A DNA stretch of 42,216 nucleotides from Clostridia bacterium (GTDB lineage: Bacteria; Bacillota; Clostridia; Christensenellales; Borkfalkiaceae): positions 1 to 42,216 of the forward strand of contig JAAUYS010000167.1 in assembly GCA_014804995.1 (NCBI GenBank), in the 5' to 3' direction. Of this stretch, positions 7,007-15,303 are shown in pieces. Position numbers and translations under genes: made by a program. The notes beneath the pieces were generated by a model, which was not told the origin of the DNA, did no database searches, and saw only the letters and a list, made by a program, of their open reading frames with translations. Within the stretch, counting starts at the first letter, position 1, and the number at the start of each line of letters is the position of its first letter.

Positions 7007-7676
7007 TAACTTACAGACATTCAGGCAGTGTCCGAGGCAGTTTTATGGGAAGACGGTGACGCGTCAAATTGTCTGGAAGCCGACAAAACAAAAGACCAGA
7101 GGTACCCAGATGCACACGCTTATGGAGCGCGCCATGCGGATGGGCTGGTCTGATGATATAAGCGGCCAGTTTGACAACCAGGTTGACATAATGATGGCGA
7201 AGGACACTGTGGACTTTGTTGTGGGGATGCGCAAGACAGGATGGGACTTGCGCATTGAGCATGAGATGTGCGTTGATGGGAAGTGCAATCCCTGTGGCTG
7301 GTGGGATGAGGCGGCGGCCTTGCGAGCCAAGGCGGATGTCGTGCTTGTGCCGGAGGATGCGTATGACTGTCTGTTTATAGGGGACATAAAGACTGGGAAG
7401 AAATATGATAATGACCATTTCCAGTTACGGGTTGAGGCTTTGCTTGGGCATATAATCTATGGCGTGAAAGAGGTGGCGTATTACTACTGGTATATAGACA
7501 GTGGTGATATAGATTATGCCAGCATAGATTTTTCAAGGGGACTGGCGGATGTTCAGGACGTTCTTGATACTATCAGGGACTGTCGGCAGAGCATAAAGAA
7601 TAATTATTTTCCGCCTACCAATAATGTTTTTTGTAAATGGTGCGAATGGTACAAGAAAAAGGAGTGTGGGTTATGA
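6984..7676 (+). CDS. Cas4/RecB-like PD-(D/E)XK nuclease with Fe-S cysteines
   Basis: 230 residues; start ATG 6984 (GGTGGAGAT upstream) gives the typical N-terminus LSPSNLQTFRQCPRQFYGK. Motifs in order: C16; RGTQMHTLMERA (about 39-50, the helical GxxxH-type motif); ADVVLV then GDIKTGK with D134 and K136 as catalytic core; QLRVEALL as the QxxxY-like motif; and C217, C220, C228 at the end. With C16 these form the four-cysteine 4Fe-4S arrangement of Cas4/AddB nucleases. Expected activity is single-strand DNA exonuclease, here for replication or recombination; no cas genes are present. The stop overlaps the next start. Confidence 0.85.
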   Translation: MSVVLSPSNLQTFRQCPRQFYGKTVTRQIVWKPTKQKTRGTQMHTLMERAMRMGWSDDISGQFDNQVDIMMAKDTVDFVVGMRKTGWDLRIEHEMCVDGKCNPCGWWDEAAALRAKADVVLVPEDAYDCLFIGDIKTGKKYDNDHFQLRVEALLGHIIYGVKEVAYYYWYIDSGDIDYASIDFSRGLADVQDVLDTIRDCRQSIKNNYFPPTNNVFCKWCEWYKKKECGL

Positions 7677-7888
7677 ATATTACAGGAAGAGTACAAGAAG
7701 TAGAATTGGAAAGAGAAAATAGATGTCCTTTTTGTGAATGTCTTTATGCTACTATTCTTCCTACAGAATATGGTTGGGTAGTACAGTGCGATAGTTGTCA
7801 AGCTGCTGGGCCACTTTCTTCTAATGCAAAAGAGGCTTGGGAGAGATGGAATAAACGGAAAAGGAGGAAGATGGATTATGACGCATGA
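7673..7888 (+). CDS. Lar-like restriction-alleviation zinc-ribbon protein
   Basis: Start chosen at ATG 7673 (AAGGAG nine bases upstream, overlapping the nuclease stop as TTATGA); an in-frame ATG at 7637 lacks a site. The 71 residues show CPFC (C18, C21), VQCDSC (C39, C42) and EAWERWNKR, the zinc-ribbon plus WNxR layout of the Lar restriction-alleviation family. Lar-like proteins reduce type I restriction of unmodified DNA by modulating host methylation. This gene is visibly more AT-rich than its neighbours, a sign of separate acquisition. The basic tail KRKRRK could contact nucleic acid. Activity is inferred from family. Confidence 0.7.
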   Translation: MNITGRVQEVELERENRCPFCECLYATILPTEYGWVVQCDSCQAAGPLSSNAKEAWERWNKRKRRKMDYDA

Positions 7889-7985
7889 GTTATTCTGGGT
7901 GGCTGTGACTTCAGGATTCGCCGCTGGTGTTACTGTCCTTGTATTCTGGATGTTCGTACACTGGATAATAGACAGGTTCTTTTGA
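7878..7985 (+). CDS. 35-aa single-pass membrane peptide
   Basis: ATG 7878 sits about 11 bases after AAGGAGG and overlaps the Lar-like stop by 11 bases in another frame. The product is one hydrophobic helix (about residues 5-30: FWVAVTSGFAAGVTVLVFWM then FVHWII) with a short charged end. This could be a small holin-like or regulatory membrane peptide. It is short and unsupported by a known family, but it fills the only gap between two coupled genes. Confidence 0.5.
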   Translation: MTHELFWVAVTSGFAAGVTVLVFWMFVHWIIDRFF

Positions 7986-7997
7986 TGGAGATTACTA

Positions 7998-8234
7998 ATG
8001 CGGGTTATTGAGTTCCTTGCTAAAGACTTACAGATATTTGTTCCTTATGAATCTATCACCGATGTTGAGAAAAGAAAGGTTACAGGTCTTTTCTTTCAGA
8101 ATAAATGGGTTGTAAAAATATTTGTTGGTCTTATGGTCATAGCTTCATTAAGTTTCACTGATGAGGCTGAAGCGGATGACCTGTATTGCAAACTGAAGAA
8201 GGATATGGAGAATTATGACAACACCGGAAGGTAA
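7998..8234 (+). CDS. hypothetical protein, 78 aa
   Basis: ATG 7998 follows GATGGAGATT. The sequence resembles a small two-layer fold: FVPYESITDVEKRKVTGLFFQNKWVVKIFVGLMVIASLSFTDEAEADDLYCKLKKDM. The central hydrophobic stretch is more likely beta strands than a membrane helix, given the phage-style 'KWVVKIF...A.L.F.DEAEAD' pattern. No function known. Its end overlaps the VRR-NUC gene by 20 bases, so the two are coupled. Base use is AT-rich like the Lar-like gene. Confidence 0.6.
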   Translation: MRVIEFLAKDLQIFVPYESITDVEKRKVTGLFFQNKWVVKIFVGLMVIASLSFTDEAEADDLYCKLKKDMENYDNTGR

Positions 8235-8550
8235 GATAAAGACGAAAGTTAAAGCGATACTTGAAAGTCTGGGAGATAAATGCTGGTACTTCATGCCTGT
8301 GCAAAGAGGGCTTGGATGCAAGAGAGGTGTGCCGGACTTTATAGTATGCGCTGGCGGGTTGTTTGTCGGTGTGGAGACCAAGGCGGGTAATAACAAGAGG
8401 ACGACAATCCAGAAATATGTTGGGGACAGGATAGAACTTGCCGGAGGCGCAGTGATAGTGGTGAATGAGGATACTCTGGACGCCTTTGAACAGGCCATGC
8501 AGGTGTGGGTGAGCGATGAGAGTGATGGAGAATCTTGTTCTATATCCTGA
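8215..8550 (+). CDS. VRR-NUC domain nuclease
   Basis: 111 residues; ATG 8215 follows ATATGGAGA inside the upstream gene. The VRR-NUC core is clear: GVPDFIVCAGGLFVGVETKAG with D41, E54 and K56 forming the PD...ExK active site, preceded by the basic QRGLGCKRG. Stand-alone VRR-NUC proteins are compact PD-(D/E)XK nucleases common next to phage SNF2-type helicases, acting on branched or flapped DNA. It overlaps the downstream helicase start by 35 bases. Confidence 0.85.
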   Translation: MTTPEGKIKTKVKAILESLGDKCWYFMPVQRGLGCKRGVPDFIVCAGGLFVGVETKAGNNKRTTIQKYVGDRIELAGGAVIVVNEDTLDAFEQAMQVWVSDESDGESCSIS

Positions 8551-10123
8551 ATATCAGCAGATGGTGGCGAAGCTGGATAGACCGGAGAATGTCATGCAGC
8601 TTGCCGCCATACCTGATACAAAGGTCAGTGGCAAGTTTGTCCAGATACCCTGGAGCATAGGAGCCTGCCGTCTGTTATATAACATGGGAGTGCGAGCCGC
8701 GCTTGAGGCCGCTCCCATATGTTTTGACAGACTGCCATTGGTTGAGGGGAAATACAGGCCAATGAAACATCAGCTTGAGATAGCGGCCTTTATGACGCTA
8801 TACCCAAGAAGCTATGATTTGGCTTCCCCTCGCCTTGGCAAGACGTCCGCCACGCTCCTGGGCATAGACTACTTGCAGCGAATACACGCCATAACAGGTG
8901 GCTGTCTTATTATTACAACGCTCACTACCATACATGGTGTGTGGAAAGCAAGCATAGAGTCCATGTTGCCTGGAGCGAGAGTGATAGTGGCGCATGGGAA
9001 AGACAGGGCGAAGGTTCTGGAGAAACCGGCGGACTTTTATATAACCAATTATGACTCGGCAAGGATAAGCCGGGACGCTTTTATGAAAGCCTGTAATGAG
9101 GGGCGCATAGGAGCGGTCGTAGTGGATGAGCTTACCCATGTTGGCAACTCAACAAGCAAGAGGCATAGGGCTATATATGATATATGTAACAAGACGCCAG
9201 TGAAATATGTGTATGGTCTGACTGGCTCCCCTGCCGATAATCCTGAAATGGTTTACGGGATGTGCAAGGTGATAAACCCTGGTCAGTTGCCATGTACGAC
9301 AAAGCAGGGGTGGATGAACCTTACAACATACCAGTGGGGTTCGGAGCCATACCAGAGAAGCCTCGCGGCTGGAGCGAAGGATGTTATCTATAAGGCCATG
9401 CAGCCAGCCATAAGATTCAACAAGGATGACATACTGGACCTGCCGCCAGTCACCACGCAGATAAGGGAGTGTGACTTGTCGCAGGCGCAGAAGGTTATGC
9501 GCAAGGACTTGCGTGATGAGGCCATAGCGCTTCTTGATTCTGGAGAGGTGATAACAGCGGCCAATGGCGGAGTGTTGTTGAACAAACTCATGCAGGTGGC
9601 GATAGGAGCGGTCAAGACTCATAATGATGGGGTTATCTATCTTGACCACGGAGAGCGGACACAGACCATACTGGACATTATAAAGGAGACAGACAGGAAG
9701 GTTGTTATCTTTTGCGGGTTTATCAAGGGCATACAGATGACGGTGGATGAGATAAGAGCGGCGGGTTATACTTGCGAGAAAGTGGACGGTTCAATAACAG
9801 GAACACAGCGCGCCGACATTCTGGCGAGGTTCCAGAATGGCAAGGACCCGCATGTGCTGGTATGTCATCCTACCACTACGGCAATGGGGGTTGAGTTGTC
9901 TGCCGCTGACACCATGATATTCAATGGCGTTCCTCTTACTGGCGGGTTTGTCTATGCCCAGTCAGTAGAAAGATTGAGCAGTAACAAGCAGACGTCAAAG
10001 AATATAAACATAGTCCATGTCATATCCACGCCAGAGGAACGCAAGGCGCTTGCCGCTATCCAGAAGGGATATGACATGGGCAAGAAGATAGCCGAGATGT
10101 TCAAGGAATTTTTTACGGAATAA
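8516..10123 (+). CDS. SNF2-type superfamily 2 DNA helicase/translocase
   Basis: 535 residues from ATG 8516 (GGTGAG upstream; a second ATG at 8525 is possible). Motif I is SPRLGKT (residues 104-110), following the Q-like MKHQLEIAAF. Motif II is DELTH (about 204-208), where DEAH/DEGH is usual. TGSPADN matches motif III, the C-terminal lobe has VVIFCGF and GSITGTQRADILARFQNG, and motif VI reads QSVERLSSNKQTS. These features fit the phage SNF2/DEXH helicase usually paired with VRR-NUC. Role: ATP-driven remodelling of replication or recombination intermediates. Motif VI lacks the usual arginine pair, worth noting. Confidence 0.85.
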   Translation: MRVMENLVLYPEYQQMVAKLDRPENVMQLAAIPDTKVSGKFVQIPWSIGACRLLYNMGVRAALEAAPICFDRLPLVEGKYRPMKHQLEIAAFMTLYPRSYDLASPRLGKTSATLLGIDYLQRIHAITGGCLIITTLTTIHGVWKASIESMLPGARVIVAHGKDRAKVLEKPADFYITNYDSARISRDAFMKACNEGRIGAVVVDELTHVGNSTSKRHRAIYDICNKTPVKYVYGLTGSPADNPEMVYGMCKVINPGQLPCTTKQGWMNLTTYQWGSEPYQRSLAAGAKDVIYKAMQPAIRFNKDDILDLPPVTTQIRECDLSQAQKVMRKDLRDEAIALLDSGEVITAANGGVLLNKLMQVAIGAVKTHNDGVIYLDHGERTQTILDIIKETDRKVVIFCGFIKGIQMTVDEIRAAGYTCEKVDGSITGTQRADILARFQNGKDPHVLVCHPTTTAMGVELSAADTMIFNGVPLTGGFVYAQSVERLSSNKQTSKNINIVHVISTPEERKALAAIQKGYDMGKKIAEMFKEFFTE

Positions 10124-10126
10124 CTC

Positions 10127-10156
10127 TTGACGTTTATGGTTTAGTGTGGTTATGTT
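10127..10156 (+). promoter_or_regulatory. candidate sigma70-type promoter
   Basis: TTGACG (10127-10132, one mismatch to TTGACA), 18-base spacer, TATGTT (10151-10156, two mismatches to TATAAT). It starts just after the helicase stop and precedes TAGGAGGA and ATG 10181, so it could start a new unit covering the HTH-like gene to the primase. Motif match only. Confidence 0.45.
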
Positions 10157-10180
10157 ATATCCATAGGAGGAAACATAGCC

Positions 10181-10549
10181 ATGAAGATTGATGAAAAAAT
10201 TATGGAGAATTTGAGAAACACTTTACCATTAATGTTTCGCAGAACAGACATTGGCAAACTTACAGGAGGAATAATAAAGCCACAGCAGTTGATTTTTATT
10301 TCACAGAAGTATCCGGAGATTGCCCCTCATGCCAGAAGGTTTGGCAAGTTTGTGGTTTATGACAAAGACGAATTTATGCAATGGGTGGAGATGTATTATG
10401 GAAACTTTGAAGAGCGGGTTTACGACAACAAGTCTGGTGGATTTAGCAAAAAAATATGCAGAGGCCAGAGCGCAGAGGGAGGAACTGGACAGGCAAGCCA
10501 GGGAAGCGAAGGAGACAGAGGAGAGCCTGAAGGAATCTTTGATTTCTGA
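10181..10549 (+). CDS. putative HTH/excisionase-like DNA-binding protein
   Basis: ATG 10181 follows ATAGGAGGAAAC. Residues about 18-70 (MFRRTDIGKLTGGIIKPQQL, then RRFGKFVVYDKDEFMQWVE) look like a small winged-helix/AlpA-excisionase fold: a recognition helix pair, then a strand and a last helix. The remaining tail (GGTGQASQGSEGDRGEPEG) is low complexity and is the out-of-frame reading of the following gene, which starts inside this one. The frame stays open to 10549, but only the first 75 or so residues look constrained. Could regulate early transcription. Confidence 0.55.
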   Translation: MKIDEKIMENLRNTLPLMFRRTDIGKLTGGIIKPQQLIFISQKYPEIAPHARRFGKFVVYDKDEFMQWVEMYYGNFEERVYDNKSGGFSKKICRGQSAEGGTGQASQGSEGDRGEPEGIFDF

Positions 10550-10853
10550 AATGGCTTCACAGCAGATGCCGTCTGTCAAGTTTGAAAAGATTGGACGGTT
10601 CGTGTTGAAACCCAATGTGCGCTATGACATAGCTGACATAGACCTGTTCGCGAGGGCGATGCTGGCGCAGATGGTTGACAATGGCAAGCATGGCAGGCCA
10701 TTATCTGATGGTCTCATGGTCCAGAAAAGAACGGCCAAGACAGTCATTGAGGAAATGGCGGATGTGTTTCAGTGGGGCGAAAAAGATTTCCAGGCTAGGG
10801 GTTTGACGCCGGTTGAAAAAATGGATATGACATTCACAAGAGAAAAAAATTAG
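10398..10853 (+). CDS. hypothetical coiled-coil protein, 151 aa
   Basis: Start chosen at ATG 10398 (GGTGGAGATG upstream), giving METLKSGFTTTSLVDLAKKYAE; an in-frame ATG at 10320 lies within the previous gene and has no site. Residues about 16-55 (AEARAQREELDRQAREAKE and on) form a strong coiled coil. The C-terminal part is a compact domain with KFEKIGRFVLKPNVRYDIADIDLF. It overlaps the previous gene by 152 bases in another frame, which is unusually long. The pattern 'coiled coil plus short domain before a DNA-binding protein' is common in phage replication regions. Function unknown. Confidence 0.7.
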   Translation: METLKSGFTTTSLVDLAKKYAEARAQREELDRQAREAKETEESLKESLISEMASQQMPSVKFEKIGRFVLKPNVRYDIADIDLFARAMLAQMVDNGKHGRPLSDGLMVQKRTAKTVIEEMADVFQWGEKDFQARGLTPVEKMDMTFTREKN

Positions 10854-10865
10854 GAGCGGGTTATT

Positions 10866-12128
10866 ATGAGTCAGTTACCAACACAGACAGTATCTTCAGT
10901 GCCACCGAGTTTGCCAGAGCAGTTTCTTTCCCAGTATAACAAGCTGGCCGAACAGTGGACAAGTGGATTTCAGGGACGCTTTAATAGGGTAAGAATTGGC
11001 AAAGCAGACTTCACACTGATTGAGGCGGGCGTTGAAAGGCGTGTTCAGAATGGGCGGCTTGTCGGCATCCTGCTTGGATTTTCGGATATTGATTTTTGCA
11101 CATGGTATGAGCGACAGTACGTTGTGGGTCAGGAGCCTGAAGAGCCAGACCTTTGCTGGAACTGGCCCGACCATTCACAGTTTCCGGCAGCTCTCCCAGA
11201 ACACCTGCGGGTGAAGCAGCTTATAGACGGCGTGGAGCGGTGGAAATTCCGTATCGCAAGACGCAGCGTATGGGCGCTTGCGCAGGTAAATCAGCAGACA
11301 GGAGAGTGGACGCTTGGCTTGCAGAATCCCTACATTCTGGACATCACAAGCGCCTCCCAGTTCGGTAAATCCAATACACATTTGAATGAGTACAAGTGGA
11401 GCGGTCTTATGGGGTTCTGCAACAGGTTCTCACAGCCCCCGAATTTCTATTGCAGCCCATCAATGTTTATGACACAGATAATGATAGATTTGGCCTCTCC
11501 CGTACCTGGCGTGGTAGTGTTCCGTCCGAGTATGACCAGTGATATGACTGGTCCACAGTATATTGACAACACCACTTTTGAGGCGGTGGTCAACACCATG
11601 CTCTCCCAGCAGGTGCAGGATATGCTGAAGGTTAAAGAAATTCTGGACTATCCCAAAGTGAAGCAGACGCCTATCCCTCCGCAGCAGATGGCAGAGCCAG
11701 CGCAGCCTGTATATCAGCAGCCACCTATGCAACAACAAGCGCAGCCTGTTCAACAGCCTGTTCAACAACAACCAGTACAGCAGCCAGTGACGGCTCCCCT
11801 ACAGGATGTCGTGCCTCCCATGCCACAGCCCCAGCCAGAACAGGCGCCACAAGTGCCCCCAGTGCAGACGGCGCAGGCTCCGGTGAATGAGCCAGTGGGT
11901 TCATTACTTGAACAGGCCGAGCAGATATTAAGCGGCAACGCGCCACAGCAGCCAGTAGCACAGCCAGTTCCCACAGCTCCGGTGAATGACGTCGTTGAGC
12001 AGCCCGTACCGACAGCACCTGTGAATGAGTCAGTGGCCCAGCCGGGACAGACACAGCAGGGACAAAAGAAAAATCTTAATCCTGTTACGGCAAACGCCAT
12101 AAACAACTTGACAGAGATGCTTTCATAG
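10866..12128 (+). CDS. P/Q-rich protein, possibly single-strand DNA binding
   Basis: 420 residues; ATG 10866 follows AGGAGCGGGTTATT. The first 250 or so residues form a folded domain rich in aromatic residues (FTLIEAG, WYERQYVVG, LCWNWPDHSQF, KWSGLMGFCNRF). From about 275 to 405 it is low complexity: Pro, Gln, Val and Ala, with repeated PVQQ and VPTAPVNE units. It lies directly before the primase-helicase. A folded core with a flexible tail next to a primase suggests a ssDNA-binding or replication accessory protein, but no signature proves it. The leader resembles that of the scaffold-like gene at 35527-36630. Confidence 0.6.
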   Translation: MSQLPTQTVSSVPPSLPEQFLSQYNKLAEQWTSGFQGRFNRVRIGKADFTLIEAGVERRVQNGRLVGILLGFSDIDFCTWYERQYVVGQEPEEPDLCWNWPDHSQFPAALPEHLRVKQLIDGVERWKFRIARRSVWALAQVNQQTGEWTLGLQNPYILDITSASQFGKSNTHLNEYKWSGLMGFCNRFSQPPNFYCSPSMFMTQIMIDLASPVPGVVVFRPSMTSDMTGPQYIDNTTFEAVVNTMLSQQVQDMLKVKEILDYPKVKQTPIPPQQMAEPAQPVYQQPPMQQQAQPVQQPVQQQPVQQPVTAPLQDVVPPMPQPQPEQAPQVPPVQTAQAPVNEPVGSLLEQAEQILSGNAPQQPVAQPVPTAPVNDVVEQPVPTAPVNESVAQPGQTQQGQKKNLNPVTANAINNLTEMLS

Positions 12129-12149
12129 ATTATATTTTCACATAACTAG

Positions 12150-12241
12150 ATAAGGGGTATGCTTTTTGTTTGGCAGTCCTAAAAAAGGTGCCTGAACCAC
12201 ACCCATTCCGAGGATTGCCAGACAAACAACATGCCCCTTAT
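12150..12241 (+). ncRNA. 92-nt long stem-loop, processing/terminator element or small RNA
   Basis: ATAAGGGGTATG (12150-12161) pairs with CATGCCCCTTAT (12230-12241), and inside it TTGTTT plus GGCAGTCCT (12166-12180) pairs with AGGATTGCC (12211-12219) and AAACAA (12224-12229), with an AGAC bulge. The apical part holds GGTG/CACC. Altogether about 27 bp in the plus-strand RNA. TTATTTTA follows, so it could also terminate. It lies between the P/Q-rich gene and the primase-helicase. Confidence 0.6.
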
Positions 12242-12261
12242 TTTATATATACGGAATAAAG

Positions 12262-15200
12262 ATGGTTCACTTCCTCCAAAGAATACTACCCCTACCAATT
12301 TCGCCTCCCGCTTGCGCGTATATTGTGGGCATACAGAAATCACCCGGTGCCAAGAATAGTCGGGTTATTCACAAGCCATATATAAATCCCACTGATGCCG
12401 TATCCCATGCCCAGACATTGAACAGACAGGGTATGGAGACCTACTTCACTCCGGTTGTGTTCAGTGATATAAATAAAGGCCGGCTTGCCGAGAACGCCTT
12501 GTCAGTCAAAAGCCTATGGTTTGACATAGATGTCGGCAAGAAATTCAATTCCTATCCCACGCAGCCAGACGCGATAAACGCTCTCCAGAATTTCATAGGA
12601 GCGACAGGACTAAAGCCCACTATCGTTGTCAGCACGGGCACTGGCTATGCCGCCTACTGGACTTTCACCGCGAGTCTTGACATACCCGTATGGAAGACAA
12701 TGGCCCAGATACTTGTTGGGCTTGCGAGGCAAAACAATTTTATCATAGACAAATGTACGGAAGACGCGGCGCGGGTTATGCGTATGCCAGGCACGATACA
12801 CCACAAGTCTGGCGGCAACCTGGCCTCCGTCATTATAGATACTGGCAAGGACTGGGAGCCTAATGAATGGCTTGAGCAGGCGAAGAAAACTTATAGTGGA
12901 ATAACGGCTCCGCTTCTTGCAAGGACAAGCACGCCCACTACTCATAGCGTGGCTCCGAAAGTTTCTCATGTTACACCTCCGCTATCCTCTCCTGCAATGG
13001 CGCAGGTGCTTGCGCAAACTGGAGTCAGACCGCAGAAGCCGAAAGTAAAAGCCGAGCCTATCGTTAGAAATTGCGGATGTATGCTGACCGCCGGATTGTG
13101 CAGTGAGCCGCAGTGGTATGCCGCCATGTCGGTATTGAAAAGATGTGTTGATGGACGCGAATGGGCGCACAAACTCTCCGCTATGGACAAGGGGAGATAT
13201 GTTTATGATGACACCGAAAGAAAATTCACCCATGCGCCTGATGATATGCCTGCAAGATGCGACAGATTCTATTCGCTCAATCCAGACATATGTCTGAAGT
13301 GTCCGCACAGGGGTAAAATCACAAGTCCGATACAGCTTCACAATCTCCCAGCAGAGGGGAGTGTGGAGGTCGCGGCTACTCCCATACCAGAGCAATCTCC
13401 TGGTCTTTCCCTTGCGCCAGTACAGCCTGTAACTGCCAGGCCAGCGCATTTGGAGATACCGAAAGATTTTGATTTCCCAATGATGGCCTTGCGCGATGCC
13501 GAGTTCGGAGTGGACAAGCGAGGCATATTATATAGATTCTCAAAGAAAGATGACTATGGCAAATGGATACAGGTAGAGCAGCTTATCTGTTCGGTGCAGT
13601 TGTATTACACTCATACAGTGCATTCCGTTGATGATGACGGCGCACCGAAGCGTGTCCACTGGTTTGTGGCGATACACCCAGACGGACGCAAGGAGAAACT
13701 GCCACTGAATATCCATGCGGATATGAACTCTCAAGCGATAATGAGGTGGTTTTATCAGGGCAACATGTTCCCCGCTTCATCAGGGATAAAGCCTGGTTTA
13801 CTGGTGGCGTTTATGCAAGCATATCTCAAGAGTGTTATCTCAAGCAATGTGGAACTGAAGACAGTGGATAAATTCGGATGGTGCAAAAACTTTCATGACC
13901 CCAAGCTGGATTGTGAGGTGGAGGGTTTTGTCGTGGGAAAAGGGATAGTTACAGAAACAGGTATCTATCCCGTGCATCATTCTGATGTATGTGAAAGGAT
14001 TGCCGAAGATGAGATGGGAGTCAGTGGCAATCTGGAGAACTGGAAACATGTTCCCAGAATGTATAAGACTCTTGACCAGAAAATAGCGCAGCTTGCCATA
14101 TGCCTCGCCTTTGCGGCACCATTCATGCGCTACTGTTCGGGCGCGGCCAAGAGCGCCACAATGTCTTTATGGAGTTCCCAGTCTGGACTTGGCAAGTCGC
14201 AGCTATTGCGGGCTTGTGCTTCTATCTGGGGACACCCAGACCGCCAGTTTGTGCAGCGCAACTCATCACAGGTCTTGCGTATGCGCAAGCTATCAACCCT
14301 TCATAATCTTCCATGCTTCATGGACGAGCTGACAGATGTGAAAGATGAGGATTTATATTCACTGGCATATACCCTCGTTGACGGCAGGGAGAAACAGAAA
14401 CTGCATTCATCAGGCGCGGACATGGTGAAGACAGGTAGCTGGAACACTGTTACATTCACCACAGGCAACAAGAGTTTCAAGGAAGCCGCATCAAAATATT
14501 GTGGGGATTCGGACGCGAGCCTCTTGCGTGTCATAGAGTTTGAGTGCAACTTCAAAACATATGAGGATATGCCGAAAGTAAAGGAATATATCAATGCCTG
14601 CATAGCCATGTGTTCAGACAATTATGGCGTGGCTGGTCCGGAGTTCATGTATCAGCTTTTCCAGAAACGGGACAGGCTTGAGACCTTGCGATACAGGATT
14701 GAGACATGGTGCGTCAATCATAACTATACCAATGAGGAAAGGTTCTTCAGTAATCCATGCGCCATAGCGCTCATAGTTGGCCGCTGGGCGTGCGAGTTCG
14801 GGATTCTGGACTTTGATATGGATGCGCTGGAAGCGTGGGTCCTGGGCGATTTCTCGGACTATAACAGGGCTATCCACAAGGAAATGAAACCATTTCACAA
14901 GGAGGTCATAGGCCAGTATCTTATGGAGCGACAGCTCAATACCCTTATCGTGGCGTCTGCCTACAGGGAGGCGCATTGCCATGAGACATCATCAACCGAT
15001 TTTTCTATGGATAGATATATTATATCCTATCCCAAAAAGGAAGTATATGTCAGGCAGGAACGCGCGGAGAAAGCTATTTATATAAGTGTTACCGATATAA
15101 AAAACTGGTGCAAGAGCAAGTCATATTCCTATACCATTCTGAAAAAAACGCTGGAGCTACAGCGGATAAATGTGGAGACGGTTGTCTATAATCTTGGGCA

Positions 15201-15303
15201 GGGCATATCATGGGCCGCCATGCCCACCATCAAATGTTTGAAACTGACACCAAAGGGACCAAGAAAAAAGCCTGGCCGAAAGACTAATCCTGAACATTAT
15301 TAA
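12262..15303 (+). CDS. primase-helicase (AEP-like primase, cysteine domain, SF3-like/DUF927-type helicase)
   Basis: 1013 residues. The N-terminal AEP-like primase has WFDID (86-90) as catalytic acidic motif, then STGTGYAAYW (124-133) and RVMRMPGTIHHKSG (171-184). A cysteine-rich segment (about 270-355, CGC...C...C...CLKCPHRGK) looks zinc-binding. The helicase part follows with a DUF927-like region (from about 400), Walker A SSQSGLGKS (about 636-644) and Walker B PCFMDELTD (about 683-691). Such fusions prime and unwind for phage DNA replication. Start ATG 12262 has only a modest GGA site, behind a long hairpin (12150-12241). The 3' end overlaps a minus-strand gene by 20 bases. Confidence 0.88.
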   Translation: MVHFLQRILPLPISPPACAYIVGIQKSPGAKNSRVIHKPYINPTDAVSHAQTLNRQGMETYFTPVVFSDINKGRLAENALSVKSLWFDIDVGKKFNSYPTQPDAINALQNFIGATGLKPTIVVSTGTGYAAYWTFTASLDIPVWKTMAQILVGLARQNNFIIDKCTEDAARVMRMPGTIHHKSGGNLASVIIDTGKDWEPNEWLEQAKKTYSGITAPLLARTSTPTTHSVAPKVSHVTPPLSSPAMAQVLAQTGVRPQKPKVKAEPIVRNCGCMLTAGLCSEPQWYAAMSVLKRCVDGREWAHKLSAMDKGRYVYDDTERKFTHAPDDMPARCDRFYSLNPDICLKCPHRGKITSPIQLHNLPAEGSVEVAATPIPEQSPGLSLAPVQPVTARPAHLEIPKDFDFPMMALRDAEFGVDKRGILYRFSKKDDYGKWIQVEQLICSVQLYYTHTVHSVDDDGAPKRVHWFVAIHPDGRKEKLPLNIHADMNSQAIMRWFYQGNMFPASSGIKPGLLVAFMQAYLKSVISSNVELKTVDKFGWCKNFHDPKLDCEVEGFVVGKGIVTETGIYPVHHSDVCERIAEDEMGVSGNLENWKHVPRMYKTLDQKIAQLAICLAFAAPFMRYCSGAAKSATMSLWSSQSGLGKSQLLRACASIWGHPDRQFVQRNSSQVLRMRKLSTLHNLPCFMDELTDVKDEDLYSLAYTLVDGREKQKLHSSGADMVKTGSWNTVTFTTGNKSFKEAASKYCGDSDASLLRVIEFECNFKTYEDMPKVKEYINACIAMCSDNYGVAGPEFMYQLFQKRDRLETLRYRIETWCVNHNYTNEERFFSNPCAIALIVGRWACEFGILDFDMDALEAWVLGDFSDYNRAIHKEMKPFHKEVIGQYLMERQLNTLIVASAYREAHCHETSSTDFSMDRYIISYPKKEVYVRQERAEKAIYISVTDIKNWCKSKSYSYTILKKTLELQRINVETVVYNLGQGISWAAMPTIKCLKLTPKGPRKKPGRKTNPEHY

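Noticed and set aside
6984-7676. CRISPR-Cas adaptation gene
   Set aside because: Cas4-like nuclease stands alone without cas1/cas2 or repeats; phages often carry such genes for DNA metabolism.
11460-12106. Minus-strand open frames opposite the P/Q-rich gene
   Set aside because: They are shadows of low-complexity Pro/Gln codons, give Leu/Arg- or Gly/Cys-rich nonsense, and have no ribosome site.
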